From: Bog-473 sp963779735
Lineage (GTDB): Bacteria > Actinomycetota > Acidimicrobiia > Acidimicrobiales > RAAP-2
Length of the DNA stretch: 64,000 bases
Reading direction: 5' to 3'
NCBI GenBank assembly: GCA_963779735.1
Contig: CAVZZJ010000008.1
Location: 115,521 to 179,520, forward strand
Both the position numbers and the translations under genes were made by a program. Under the pieces are notes generated by a model, which saw only the letters and a list, made by a program, of their open reading frames with translations, was not told the DNA's origin and did no database searches. Of this stretch, positions 51,692 to 59,857 are shown in pieces. Numbering within the stretch: position 1 is the first letter of the stretch; every line of letters starts with the position of its first letter.

Positions 51692-52744
51692 CTAACTGTC
51701 GATCGTGATCGGGAGGTCGTCGGGGTCCAGGGCCCCTTCCGCGGTGACCTCTTCCACCTTGGGAGCCAGGCACTCGCGAACCCGATCGTCGATTTCCGCC
51801 ATGAGTTGCGGGTTCTCCGAGAGGAACGTCTTTACGTTCTCCCGACCTTGGCCGAGTTGTTCGCCCTCATAGGTGAACCAGGCGCCGGACTTCTTGATGA
51901 AGCCGAGCTCGACGGCCACGTCGAGCAGGGAGCCTTCACGGCTGATGCCCTTGCCGTACATGATGTCGAATTCGGCCTGGCGAAACGGCGCCGAGCACTT
52001 GTTCTTCACCACCTTGACCCGCGTACGGTTGCCGACCACCTCGGCCCCGTCCTTGATCGCCTCGACACGCCGAATATCGAGGCGGATGGAGGAGTAGAAC
52101 TTCAGCGCCCGTCCACCGGGAGTGACCTCGGGTGAGCCGTACATGACGCCGATCTTCTCCCGCAGCTGGTTGATGAAGATGGCGATGGTGCTGGACTTCG
52201 AGAGCGTCGCGGTCAACTTGCGCAACGCCTGGGACATGAGGCGAGCCTGCAGGCCGACGTGGCTGTCGCCCATCTCCCCCTCGATCTCCGCCCGGGGGGT
52301 CAGTGCGGCCACCGAGTCGATCACCAAGATGTCGAGCGCACCCGAGCGGATCAGCATGTCGGAGATCTCGAGCGCCTGTTCTCCCGTGTCGGGTTGGGAG
52401 ATGAGGAGGTCGTCGACGTTCACCCCGATGGCACGGGCATAGACCGGGTCCATGGCGTGCTCGGCGTCGACGTATGCACAGATGCCCCCGTTGCGCTGCG
52501 CCTCGGCCACCGCGTGCATGGCGAGGGTCGACTTCCCCGAGGACTCCGGCCCGTAGATCTCCACGATGCGTCCTCGTGGCAGCCCCCCGATGCCCAGAGC
52601 CAGGTCGAGCGAGAGGGCCCCGGTGGGGATGGACTCTATGTTCATGCTGAGGTTGTCGCCCATCCGCATGACGGAACCCTTGCCGAACTGCTTCTCTATC
52701 TGGCCCAGCGCCGCTTCCAACGCCTTGTCCCGTTCTCCGGCCAT
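51692..52744 (-). CDS. recA: Recombinase RecA
   Basis: A 350-residue strand-exchange protein and LexA co-protease. Walker A GPESSGKST is at 65-73, followed by YVDAEHAMDPVYARAIGV, VIDSVAALTPRAEIEGEMGD (Walker B) and FINQLREKIGVMYGSPEVTPGG. Length and C-terminal acidic tail are normal. The ATG has AGGAGAGAAG upstream. A LexA box is found 109 bases upstream. No recX gene follows; the next gene is a methyltransferase in the same direction. Confidence 0.97.
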   Translation of the reverse strand: MAGERDKALEAALGQIEKQFGKGSVMRMGDNLSMNIESIPTGALSLDLALGIGGLPRGRIVEIYGPESSGKSTLAMHAVAEAQRNGGICAYVDAEHAMDPVYARAIGVNVDDLLISQPDTGEQALEISDMLIRSGALDILVIDSVAALTPRAEIEGEMGDSHVGLQARLMSQALRKLTATLSKSSTIAIFINQLREKIGVMYGSPEVTPGGRALKFYSSIRLDIRRVEAIKDGAEVVGNRTRVKVVKNKCSAPFRQAEFDIMYGKGISREGSLLDVAVELGFIKKSGAWFTYEGEQLGQGRENVKTFLSENPQLMAEIDDRVRECLAPKVEEVTAEGALDPDDLPITIDS

Positions 52745-52852
52745 CTCTTCTCTCCTCTTGTCCCGTGTGGCGACCTGTACTGGTGGCGCTCTGACCCTAT
52801 GGACGGGGTGTGACACCGCCCCGACCGGCTTTGCCCGCGCCTCCCATACTAA

Positions 52853-52866
52853 CGAACGTGTGTTCG
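52853..52866 (-). promoter_or_regulatory. LexA (SOS) box of recA
   Basis: CGAACGTGTGTTCG fits the actinobacterial/Gram-positive LexA consensus CGAACRNRYGTTYG exactly in both half-sites. It is placed 109 bases before the recA ATG, so recA is expected to be induced by DNA damage. Confidence 0.85.
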
Positions 52867-52988
52867 CCATGCGAGGACCCCATCACCGAGAAACGGTCGC
52901 CCGCCTGCAGGGGGTGCGCGCCGAGAGGAGCGACGTTCCTTATCAAAGCCCACGCACACGGGGAGGTGGCGGATCCCCGCCGAGCCTG

Positions 52989-53056
52989 CCCGGTCTCTGG
53001 ACAGGCCCGGTCTCTGGCCCGGCCCGGTCTCTGGCCCGGCCCGGTCTCTGGAAGGA
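52989..53056. repeat. 17-base tandem repeat, four units
   Basis: Four consecutive 17-base units beginning CCCGGTCTCTGG: the middle two are identical (tail CCCGG), the first and last differ in the final five bases (ACAGG and AAGGA). The array ends seven bases before the GTG of the secreted protein at 53064, so the last unit (GGAAGGA) supplies its ribosome-binding site. Confidence 0.9.
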
Positions 53057-53063
53057 TTGAGCA

Positions 53064-53801
53064 GTGGTGCGTATCCCCCGAGTCCTGTCGGGGTTGGGCC
53101 TCGCCCTGGCGGTGGGCCTGTCGGTCCTCCTCGCTCCCCCGGCGCGACCGGCGAGCGCCGCTCCCGACGCGGCCGCCCTCTACCGGGAGGCCTTGGCCAC
53201 CACGAGGGCATGGCGGGTGCACTACTACTCCGAGAGCAGCGGTTCCGGCGGTCCCTTTCTCTACAGCGGCGACGCCGGTCCCGCGTCGGGCACCCAGGCC
53301 ATCTTCGTGGGCCACGGCGCCACGCTGATCAGCGCCTCGCTGATCGTGATCGGCGACTTCACCTACCTCAACGGGAACGAACTGGCGATGGAGGACCTGG
53401 TGGGCCTCTCGCCCGCCCAGGCGGCCACCGCCACGGGCCACTGGGTCATGTTCTCCACCAACAACGCGACCTACGCCCAGGTGGTCGCCGGGGTCCGCTC
53501 GCGCGACGTGGCCCAGGAGATCGCACTCAGCGGCCCCTACACCTTCGGGCGGCCGCGCCAGCTGTTCGGCCACGAGGTCGATGCCATACGCGGCACGCAG
53601 AGCCTCGGCGGCAAGAAGAGCGCTGCCGCCGTCCTGTACGTGCGCGCATCGGACCCACATCTCCTCGTCGAGGAGGACTCCTTGGGTCAGCGGGGTACTC
53701 CCGACGGCGTCGAGCACATCGTCTTCTCCAAGTGGGGGGAGCGGGTGAGGCCGACGGCCCCAGCTGGAGGAATGGAGATCGGACCCGTCAACGCGGCTTG
53801 A
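53064..53801 (+). CDS. Secreted protein, paralogue A
   Basis: A 245-residue exported protein: a signal peptide (SGLGLALAVGLSVLLAP ... ASAAP) and a mature domain of mixed strands. I do not recognise the family firmly. The ending HIVFSKWGERVRPTAP is reminiscent of the close of LolA/LprG-like lipid-binding lipoproteins, but no lipobox is present. It shares layout and several motifs (ALSGPYTFGRPRQLFGHE, ELAMEDLVGLSPAQAA) with the next gene, so the two arose by duplication. GTG start, with the ribosome-binding site in the tandem repeat. Confidence 0.65.
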   Translation: MVRIPRVLSGLGLALAVGLSVLLAPPARPASAAPDAAALYREALATTRAWRVHYYSESSGSGGPFLYSGDAGPASGTQAIFVGHGATLISASLIVIGDFTYLNGNELAMEDLVGLSPAQAATATGHWVMFSTNNATYAQVVAGVRSRDVAQEIALSGPYTFGRPRQLFGHEVDAIRGTQSLGGKKSAAAVLYVRASDPHLLVEEDSLGQRGTPDGVEHIVFSKWGERVRPTAPAGGMEIGPVNAA

Positions 53802-53893
53802 GAGCCGGTGATGGGCGCCGCACGCAGTGCCCATCACCGTGGGAAAGTAGGGCCGTTGAGCAGCCGCTGCCGCGGGTGCCGGAGAGAGAGCAC

Positions 53894-54631
53894 GTGCGAC
53901 GCGATTTCCACATCATCGGCGCGATCGGCGCGGGCGTGGTGACCTGTCTGGTCGGAGCCACGGCCGCCGTCGGCCCGGCCGACGCCGCGACCAGCGCCGA
54001 GTCGGAGTACCAGGCTGCACTCAAGGCGGCCACGGCACAGAACGTGCACTTCGTATCGAGGACGATCGAACAAGGAGAGCGCGTCGACGAGGTGGGCGAC
54101 ACGGGCAGATCGTCCGGCTCTCTGCTGGTCGATGTGCAGAGCGGAGCGCCGACGCAGAGGCTGTCGATCATCCTGGTCGGATCCAAGGGCTACGTCGAGG
54201 GGAACGATCCGGCCATGGAGAAGATCCTGGGGCTCACGACGGCTCAGGCGACCGAGTACGCCAACAGATGGCTTTCGTTCCCCACCAGCGACGCCTCCCT
54301 CAACGTGCTCGTGAGCGGGCTGCTGACCTCGCACATAGCCTCCGAGATTCAGATGTCGGGTCCGTACACATTCGGCAAGACCAAGGTCATCGCCGGGCAC
54401 GACACCCAGGCCATCATGGGAGAGGCCCCCACCTCGTCGGGGACGAAGGTCCCCATCGTGCTCTACGTAGAGTCGAGCGGCACACCGCGCCCGGTCGAGG
54501 AGATCACCGAACCGAGCGCCAAAGGGTCATCGATCTCGGGTTCGGTGATCTTCTCCCAGTGGGGCGAGAAGACCGATCCCGTTGCACCTACGAAGTCGGT
54601 CGCACTGATACCTCTGCTCAACGCCAGCTGA
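53894..54631 (+). CDS. Secreted protein, paralogue B
   Basis: A 245-residue exported protein with a signal peptide (IGAIGAGVVTCLVGATAAVGPADA). The mature part mirrors the upstream gene: DPAMEKILGLTTAQATEYAN, QMSGPYTFGKTKVIAGHDTQ and VIFSQWGEKTDPVAP. The GTG at 53894 has GGAGAGAG six bases upstream and is preferred. The function is unknown; a periplasmic or surface lipid- or ligand-binding role is only a guess from the ending. Confidence 0.65.
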   Translation: MRRDFHIIGAIGAGVVTCLVGATAAVGPADAATSAESEYQAALKAATAQNVHFVSRTIEQGERVDEVGDTGRSSGSLLVDVQSGAPTQRLSIILVGSKGYVEGNDPAMEKILGLTTAQATEYANRWLSFPTSDASLNVLVSGLLTSHIASEIQMSGPYTFGKTKVIAGHDTQAIMGEAPTSSGTKVPIVLYVESSGTPRPVEEITEPSAKGSSISGSVIFSQWGEKTDPVAPTKSVALIPLLNAS

Positions 54632-54687
54632 CGCCGGTCCGGTCGCCGGGCCCGACCCGAGGACGGCGACCAACGCGACCCTCGGCC

Positions 54688-56886
54688 TTACGCCGCCCCC
54701 GTCGTCAGGTCGTACAGCGTGACCCCACCGACGGTCGTGGCCGTGAAGTGGTCCTCGACCCAGGCGGTGATCTGCGACGCGTCGTCGTCCCGGCCGCTAC
54801 CGAACCCGCCGGCGGCGCCGCCGGCGATGAAGTAGTGGATCTTCCCCTCGGCCACGTACTTCTCGAACTGCGCCAGGGTCGGCGCGGGATCGGTGCCATT
54901 GAACCCGCCGATCGCCATGACCGGTTCGTCGCTGGCCAGCTGGTACCCCGCGGCCGAGTTGGAGTTCACGGTGGCCGCCGCCCAGGTGTAGCGGCCGGCG
55001 TCGGCCTCGAGGAGCTTGGTCAGCGCCGGGCTGGGGCTGCTGGCGTTGAGGAAGCCGCCCCCTCCGCCTCCTCCGCCCCCGCCGAACGGGACACGCGAGA
55101 ACCCGCCGGCGCCAGTGCCGGTGCCGGGCAAGGCGCCGCCGGCGCCCGGGAAACCGCCGCCACCGAAACGGCCGCCATTGAATCGGCCGGGAAAGCCGCC
55201 GGCGCCGGCGCGCCCCGTGCGCGTCCCCCCGAAGCCCGGGAAGCCGCCGGCGGCGAAGCCGCGCCCGGCGCCCGGGAAGCCGCCGCCGAACCCCAAACCG
55301 CCCGACGGCGTAGGGGTGACCGAGGGGATGGCGCCGGAGTGAGGCGTGGCCGCGGTCGAGACGCTGGAGAACAGCGGGGTCACGAGCGCGGCGCCCAACC
55401 CCAGACCCGCCACCAGGCCGACGGCCAGCCTGGGGGTGTGGCGCAGCCAGGGGAGGGCCAGGACGGCGAGGGAACCGAGTATGCCGGCCACGATGACGAC
55501 GAATCGGAGGGTCGGGAACCACTGCGGGGTTCGGTCGAGGAGCACGAAGCCCCAGATGGACGTGGTCATGAGTGCCGCGGCGAGACACACCCGGGCGGTC
55601 CACCTGGACCGGCGCTGCCAGAGCCCCACGGCGCTGATGCCGCTGAGCGCGGCCAGCGGGGGCGCCAGCGCCACCGCGTAGTAGGGGTGGATGATCCCCT
55701 GGCTCAGGCTGATGACCAGTCCCGAGCCGACGAGTGCCCCGCCCCACAGCAAGAGCGCCGCACGCTCGCGGTCGGTCCGCCTGGCCCGGACGGTGAAAAC
55801 CAGGAGTGCGGCGCCCATGAGCAGGGCGCCGGGGAGCAGCCACGACATCATGTTGCCGAACTGGGCGTTGAACAGGCGGGTGAGCCCGGTGGGGCCCCAC
55901 TGACCCGCCGCCCCGGCGCCGCCGCCCCCGACGACGCTGCCGGACTCGTTCCCCGTGAGGCGACCGAAGCCGTTGTAGCCGAAGATCAGGTTGAGGATGC
56001 TGTTGTCCTGGGAACCCCCGATGTAGGGACGGTCGGCTGCGGGGGTGAGCGCCACCACGGCGACCCACCAGCCGGCGGAGACCAGCGTCGCCGCGCCCAG
56101 GACGACGACCTGCCACACCCGCCGCCACCACCCGGTGGGCGCCGCCAGCAGGTACACGATGACCAGGGCGGGGATGATCAGGAAGGCCTGCAGCATCTTC
56201 GTGAGGAAGCCGAACCCGATCAGGGTGCCGGCCAGCACCAGCCACGTCGTCTGGGCCTTCTCCAGGGCGCGCGTCATGGCGTACATGGAGCCGGTGAGGA
56301 GGAGGGCCAGCAAGGCGTCGGGGTTGTTGAAACGGAACATCATGGCGGCCACGGGTGTGAGCGCGAGCACCACGCCGGCCAGCAGTGCGGCCTGCGCCGT
56401 GAACCAGCGCCGGACGGTGAGGTAGACCAGCCCGACGGTGGCCACCCCTTCGAGAGCCTGGGGCACCAGGATGCTCCACGAGTTGACACCGAAGATCCGG
56501 GCGGAGATCTCCATTACCCACAGGGATGCCGGAGGCTTGTCGACGGTGATGAAGTTCGAGGAGTCCGATGACCCGAAGAAGAATGCCTTCCAGCTCTTGG
56601 TGCCCGCCTGCACGGCCGCCGAGTAGAAGGAATTGGCCCACCCCGAGGCCCCGAGGTCCCACAGGTAGAGCACGGCGGTGAGGGCGAGGAGGGCGAGGAG
56701 GGCCGGGCGGACCCACGCCGCGTCACTCTCCCGGCCCCTGACGAAGCGGGCCAGCCGGCCGGGGGGCGCGGCGGGACCCGCCGGGAGGGCGGCGTCGCTC
56801 GGGGCGGGGGTCCAGTCCACGTCCACCGGCGACTCCACCAGCCCGACGGCGGCACGGTCGCCATAGGGAGGGATGACGGTGGTCAT
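54688..56886 (-). CDS. GT39-family (ArnT/YkcB-like) membrane glycosyltransferase
   Basis: A 732-residue membrane enzyme that should transfer a sugar from a polyprenyl-phosphate donor outside the membrane. The first loop has FITVDKPPASLWVMEIS with its acidic residue. About a dozen membrane helices follow (to ~500). Residues ~524-619 are almost pure Gly/Phe/Ala repeats, and a soluble C-terminal domain (DEPVMAIGGFNGTDP, HYFIAGG) ends the chain, as in YkcB-type proteins. The ATG overlaps the gtrA stop (ATGA). It is the last gene of the two-component/glycosyltransferase operon. Confidence 0.83.
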   Translation of the reverse strand: MTTVIPPYGDRAAVGLVESPVDVDWTPAPSDAALPAGPAAPPGRLARFVRGRESDAAWVRPALLALLALTAVLYLWDLGASGWANSFYSAAVQAGTKSWKAFFFGSSDSSNFITVDKPPASLWVMEISARIFGVNSWSILVPQALEGVATVGLVYLTVRRWFTAQAALLAGVVLALTPVAAMMFRFNNPDALLALLLTGSMYAMTRALEKAQTTWLVLAGTLIGFGFLTKMLQAFLIIPALVIVYLLAAPTGWWRRVWQVVVLGAATLVSAGWWVAVVALTPAADRPYIGGSQDNSILNLIFGYNGFGRLTGNESGSVVGGGGAGAAGQWGPTGLTRLFNAQFGNMMSWLLPGALLMGAALLVFTVRARRTDRERAALLLWGGALVGSGLVISLSQGIIHPYYAVALAPPLAALSGISAVGLWQRRSRWTARVCLAAALMTTSIWGFVLLDRTPQWFPTLRFVVIVAGILGSLAVLALPWLRHTPRLAVGLVAGLGLGAALVTPLFSSVSTAATPHSGAIPSVTPTPSGGLGFGGGFPGAGRGFAAGGFPGFGGTRTGRAGAGGFPGRFNGGRFGGGGFPGAGGALPGTGTGAGGFSRVPFGGGGGGGGGGFLNASSPSPALTKLLEADAGRYTWAAATVNSNSAAGYQLASDEPVMAIGGFNGTDPAPTLAQFEKYVAEGKIHYFIAGGAAGGFGSGRDDDASQITAWVEDHFTATTVGGVTLYDLTTGAA

Positions 56887-57377
56887 GAACGGTCCTCCAA
56901 GGGTATGGCCGCGTTGAGCGCGCGGGGCCGGAATACCCAGGCCCGCAGGATGGCGAAGCGAAGCACCGAGGCGGCGGCGTTGGCCATGGTCACGGCCAGC
57001 AGCTCCAGGGGCAACGAGGTGGCCGAGATGGCGTGGGCAGCCACGAGGCCGAGGGTGGTCAGGGCGAGGCTGATGACGTAGAGGGAGGCAGCCAGGGCGG
57101 CGAAGCGGCCCCGGTGCGCCCGTCCGTTCATGTTGTTCGCCAGTTCCCGGTGCACGGCGGTATTGAAGAGCGTGCAGATGGCCAGGGCCAGGGCGTTGGC
57201 GACGAAGCTTCCCACCACGGGCCGCCAGGCGACGAAGAGGAAGAGGTAGCCGATCGTGCTGATCGCTCCCACCCCGGCGAATCGCAGGAGCTGCTCCGCC
57301 GCCACCTGGTCGGCCGCGCCCGGGGGGCGGCGTCCCGGCGAACGAGCCGGCGAGCCTGCCCGCGCGACAGACGCCAT
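56883..57377 (-). CDS. GtrA-family membrane protein
   Basis: A 164-residue protein with four membrane helices: LLRFAGVGAISTIGYLFLFV, VANALALAICTLFNTAVHRE, FAALAASLYVISLALTTLG and the closing RFAILRAWVF. GtrA proteins are thought to flip polyprenyl-phosphate-linked sugars. The ATG at 57377 lies deep within the GT2 frame and has only a weak ribosome-binding site. One added base in the G6 tract at 57322-57327 would fuse it in frame to the GT2 domain, a fusion that occurs in actinobacteria. Confidence 0.78.
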   Translation of the reverse strand: MASVARAGSPARSPGRRPPGAADQVAAEQLLRFAGVGAISTIGYLFLFVAWRPVVGSFVANALALAICTLFNTAVHRELANNMNGRAHRGRFAALAASLYVISLALTTLGLVAAHAISATSLPLELLAVTMANAAASVLRFAILRAWVFRPRALNAAIPLEDRS

Positions 57378-58189
57378 ACGCCTCGCAGGTCATTGAGGGC
57401 GGTGCGCACGATCTGCACACGGGAGTCGGGATCATCGACCCAGTCGACCGGGACCTCGCCGATGCGCAGCCCGAGTCGCTCCGCCGTGACGAGGAGCTCC
57501 GTGTCGAAGAACCACTCATCGTCCTCGACCAGCGGGAGCAGCTGCAGGGCGGTCTCGCGCCGCAGTGCCTTGAAGCCGCACTGGGCATCGCTGAACCGCC
57601 CGTGCAGGAAGACCTTGAGCAGCAGGTTGTAGGCCCGCGAGATGAGCTCGCGCTTGGGGCCGCGCACGACGTGCGCGCCCCGTGCCAGGCGGGTGCCGAT
57701 GGCCACGTCACGCTGCCCCGAGAGAAGAGGGGCCACCAGCGGCAGCAGGGCGGAGAGCGAGGTGGACAGATCGACGTCCATGTAGGCGACGACCGGTGCC
57801 ACGCTCGTCGACCAGGCGGTGCGCAGGGCGTGGCCGCGCCCTTTGCGCGAGAGATGCAACACCGCGACCCCGGCGGTGTTGGCCGCCAGCTCGGTCGCTA
57901 CGGCCAGGGTGTCGTCGGTGCTCGCATTGTCGACCACGGTGACGAGGGCCCGGAAGGGGAAGGACTCGTCGAGGAACCGCCGCAGCTCGGTGACGCGCTC
58001 GGCCAGCTGCGGGGCCTCGTTGTAGACCGGCACGACGATCTCAACATCGAGGGGAGCCTGGCGAGGGCCGGCGACGGGTTGGGGAGAGGCCAGCAGTGTC
58101 ATGCCCGGCATCATGACGTCGTCGCTTTCGGAGCCAGTGAGCTTCGGCTGTGCGCCCGATGTGAAGTGCGGCCTACGAAGGCGGCGCAT
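57128..58189 (-). CDS. GT2 polyprenyl-phosphate glycosyltransferase
   Basis: A glycosyltransferase-2 of the dolichol-phosphate-glucose-synthase kind: VEIVVPVYNEAPQLAERV, VVDNASTDDT, YMDVDLSTSLSALLPL (DxD region), GTRLARGAHVVRGPKR and CGFKALRRE. It makes the lipid-linked sugar used by GtrA and GT39. Its true domain ends near RRLVRRDAA at about 57325; the remaining 65 codons to 57128 are the wrong frame of gtrA. The ATG at 58189 is three bases after the kinase stop, but 58114 and 58102 are alternative starts. Confidence 0.78.
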   Translation of the reverse strand: MRRLRRPHFTSGAQPKLTGSESDDVMMPGMTLLASPQPVAGPRQAPLDVEIVVPVYNEAPQLAERVTELRRFLDESFPFRALVTVVDNASTDDTLAVATELAANTAGVAVLHLSRKGRGHALRTAWSTSVAPVVAYMDVDLSTSLSALLPLVAPLLSGQRDVAIGTRLARGAHVVRGPKRELISRAYNLLLKVFLHGRFSDAQCGFKALRRETALQLLPLVEDDEWFFDTELLVTAERLGLRIGEVPVDWVDDPDSRVQIVRTALNDLRGVWRLSRGQARRLVRRDAAPRARPTRWRRSSSCDSPGWERSARSATSSSSSPGGPWWEASSPTPWPWPSARSSIPPCTGNWRTT

Positions 58190-58192
58190 CGA

Positions 58193-59857
58193 TCAAGCCG
58201 TCTCGGCGGTCCCGGCCGTCTCGGCGGTCCCGGCGGTCTGGGCTGTCTCGGCCGTCTGGGCCGTTCCGTTCGGCGGGGCCGTCTCGGCCGTCTGGGCCGT
58301 TCCGTTCGACTCCGCCGTCGGGGGCGTCCCGTCCGTCCCGGCCGGCTCCACGCCAACGGCGATGACGGGGATCCGTACGGTGACCGCCATCCCCTCCCCC
58401 GGTGAGGACGTGGCCGAGACGGTGCCACCGTGCGCGGCGACGATGGCGGCGACGATGGACAACCCGAGACCGCTTCCCCCATGTCCCCGCGCTCGTGAGG
58501 CGTCCGCCCGATAGAAGCGCTCGAACACCCGGGCGGCCTCCTCGCCGGGCATGCCCGGCCCGGTGTCCTTGACGACGATCTCGGCCGTCGAGCCCGCTTG
58601 ATCGACGCGCACGGTGACCCGGGTGCCCTCGGGCGTATGGGCCCTCACGTTGGCCAGCAGGTTGTCGACCACCTGGCGAAGGCGGGTGGGGTCGCCCATG
58701 ACCTCGACCGGCCGCGAGGCGGTGAACTGGACCGGCCACTGCGGCCCCACCGTGCCGGCGGTGTGCACGGCCTCGGCCACCAGCCCGACGAGCTCCGTGG
58801 GCACGATCTGGACGGGCACGCCTTCGTCGAAGCGGGCCAAGACGAGCAGATCGTTGACCAGTCGCTCCATCCGTGCCGTCTCCGAACGGATGCCGGAGAA
58901 CACGCGGGGCAGGTCTTCGGCGTGCTGGCCGGCACCGCGCTCGAAGAGCTCGGCGTAGGCCGACACGGCCGCGATCGGCGTGCGCAGCTCGTGCGAGGCG
59001 TCGGCGACGAATTGGCGCAGGTGCCGGTCGGACTCCTTCAGCCGTTCCTCCGAGGCCAATCGGGCCGAGAACGCCGCTTCTATCCGCTCCAGCATGACGT
59101 TGAGGGCCCGGGCCAGCCGCCCGACCTCGGTGGTGTCGTCGGCCCCGGGCACACGCTGATCGAGATTGCCCGCGGCGATGGAGTCGGCCGTGCGCTCGAC
59201 GTCCTCCAGCGGGCGTAGCCCCAGACGGACCAGCCACCAGCCGCCCACCAGCGCCAGCACGAGCGCACCGGCCGTGACGGCCAGCTCAATGAGCAAGAGG
59301 GTGTGCAGCGTGTCCGTGGTGGCCCCGATGGTGGCACCCACCACGACAAGGACCTTGGCGGTGGCGCCGGTGTCCACGAACTGGGCCGTCTCCTCGGTCA
59401 CCCGGACCCGGAAGGCCGGGCCGCCACTCTGGTTCGATCCGGTGGTGAAGTAGGCGGTCCCGCCCGACTGGGCGGTGAGGGTGGCCAGGTCGGTCGGGAG
59501 TTGGGGCGTGTAGCTGTGACTGCCCACGTAGGCGGGGCACTGCTGGGCGATGACGGCCTGGGTTCCCGTGGTCCGCACCTCAATGTAGGGGATGTCCCCG
59601 AAGTCGTCCAGCCCGCCGCCGCCCCCGTCCGGCGCGCCCGGGCCCCCGCCGTTGCCGGGGGCCAACGGTCCCGAGCCGGGTGTCTGGCACGACCCGTTGA
59701 GGAACCGGGTGAGCCGGAGCGAGCTCTGGGCCAGGCTCTGGTCGTCCTGTTTATAGAGCGACGAGCGCAGCGCGGAGTAGGTGGCGAAGTCGGCCACCAC
59801 CAGAGCGATGAGGGCGATCAGTCCAACGGCCACCAAGAGGCGGAGGCGCAGCGACAC
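58193..59857 (-). CDS. Sensor histidine kinase (TcrY/MprB-like)
   Basis: A 554-residue membrane kinase: a helix at ~8-28, an external sensor region with a Gly/Pro-rich loop (~60-85), a second helix (~188-210), HAMP (~211-265), phospho-acceptor His289 in DASHELRTP, the N box NLLANVRAHTP, DTGPGMPGEEAARVFERFYR and GSGLGLSIV. The C-terminal ~40 residues after the ATPase domain are a Thr/Ala/Glu repeat tail. The GTG starts immediately after the response-regulator stop. It should activate the regulator that governs the glycosyltransferase operon. Confidence 0.88.
   Translation of the reverse strand: MSLRLRLLVAVGLIALIALVVADFATYSALRSSLYKQDDQSLAQSSLRLTRFLNGSCQTPGSGPLAPGNGGGPGAPDGGGGGLDDFGDIPYIEVRTTGTQAVIAQQCPAYVGSHSYTPQLPTDLATLTAQSGGTAYFTTGSNQSGGPAFRVRVTEETAQFVDTGATAKVLVVVGATIGATTDTLHTLLLIELAVTAGALVLALVGGWWLVRLGLRPLEDVERTADSIAAGNLDQRVPGADDTTEVGRLARALNVMLERIEAAFSARLASEERLKESDRHLRQFVADASHELRTPIAAVSAYAELFERGAGQHAEDLPRVFSGIRSETARMERLVNDLLVLARFDEGVPVQIVPTELVGLVAEAVHTAGTVGPQWPVQFTASRPVEVMGDPTRLRQVVDNLLANVRAHTPEGTRVTVRVDQAGSTAEIVVKDTGPGMPGEEAARVFERFYRADASRARGHGGSGLGLSIVAAIVAAHGGTVSATSSPGEGMAVTVRIPVIAVGVEPAGTDGTPPTAESNGTAQTAETAPPNGTAQTAETAQTAGTAETAGTAETA
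58196..58320. repeat. Low-complexity repeats in the kinase C-terminus
   Basis: Short imperfect units with GGCCGTCTCGG and GGCCGTCTGGGCCGTTCC, of which a ~32-base block occurs twice. They encode a tail of TAET, TAGT and NGTAQ units at the end of the histidine kinase. The length is probably variable between strains. Confidence 0.75.

Noticed and set aside
52989..53056. Possible CRISPR array
   Set aside because: Units are 17 bases, directly adjacent and without spacers; it is a simple tandem repeat.
54268..56571. Very long plus-strand frame over the GT39 gene
   Set aside because: Composed of G/E/A/R runs opposite to membrane helices and the Gly-rich segment; the minus frame is clearly the gene.
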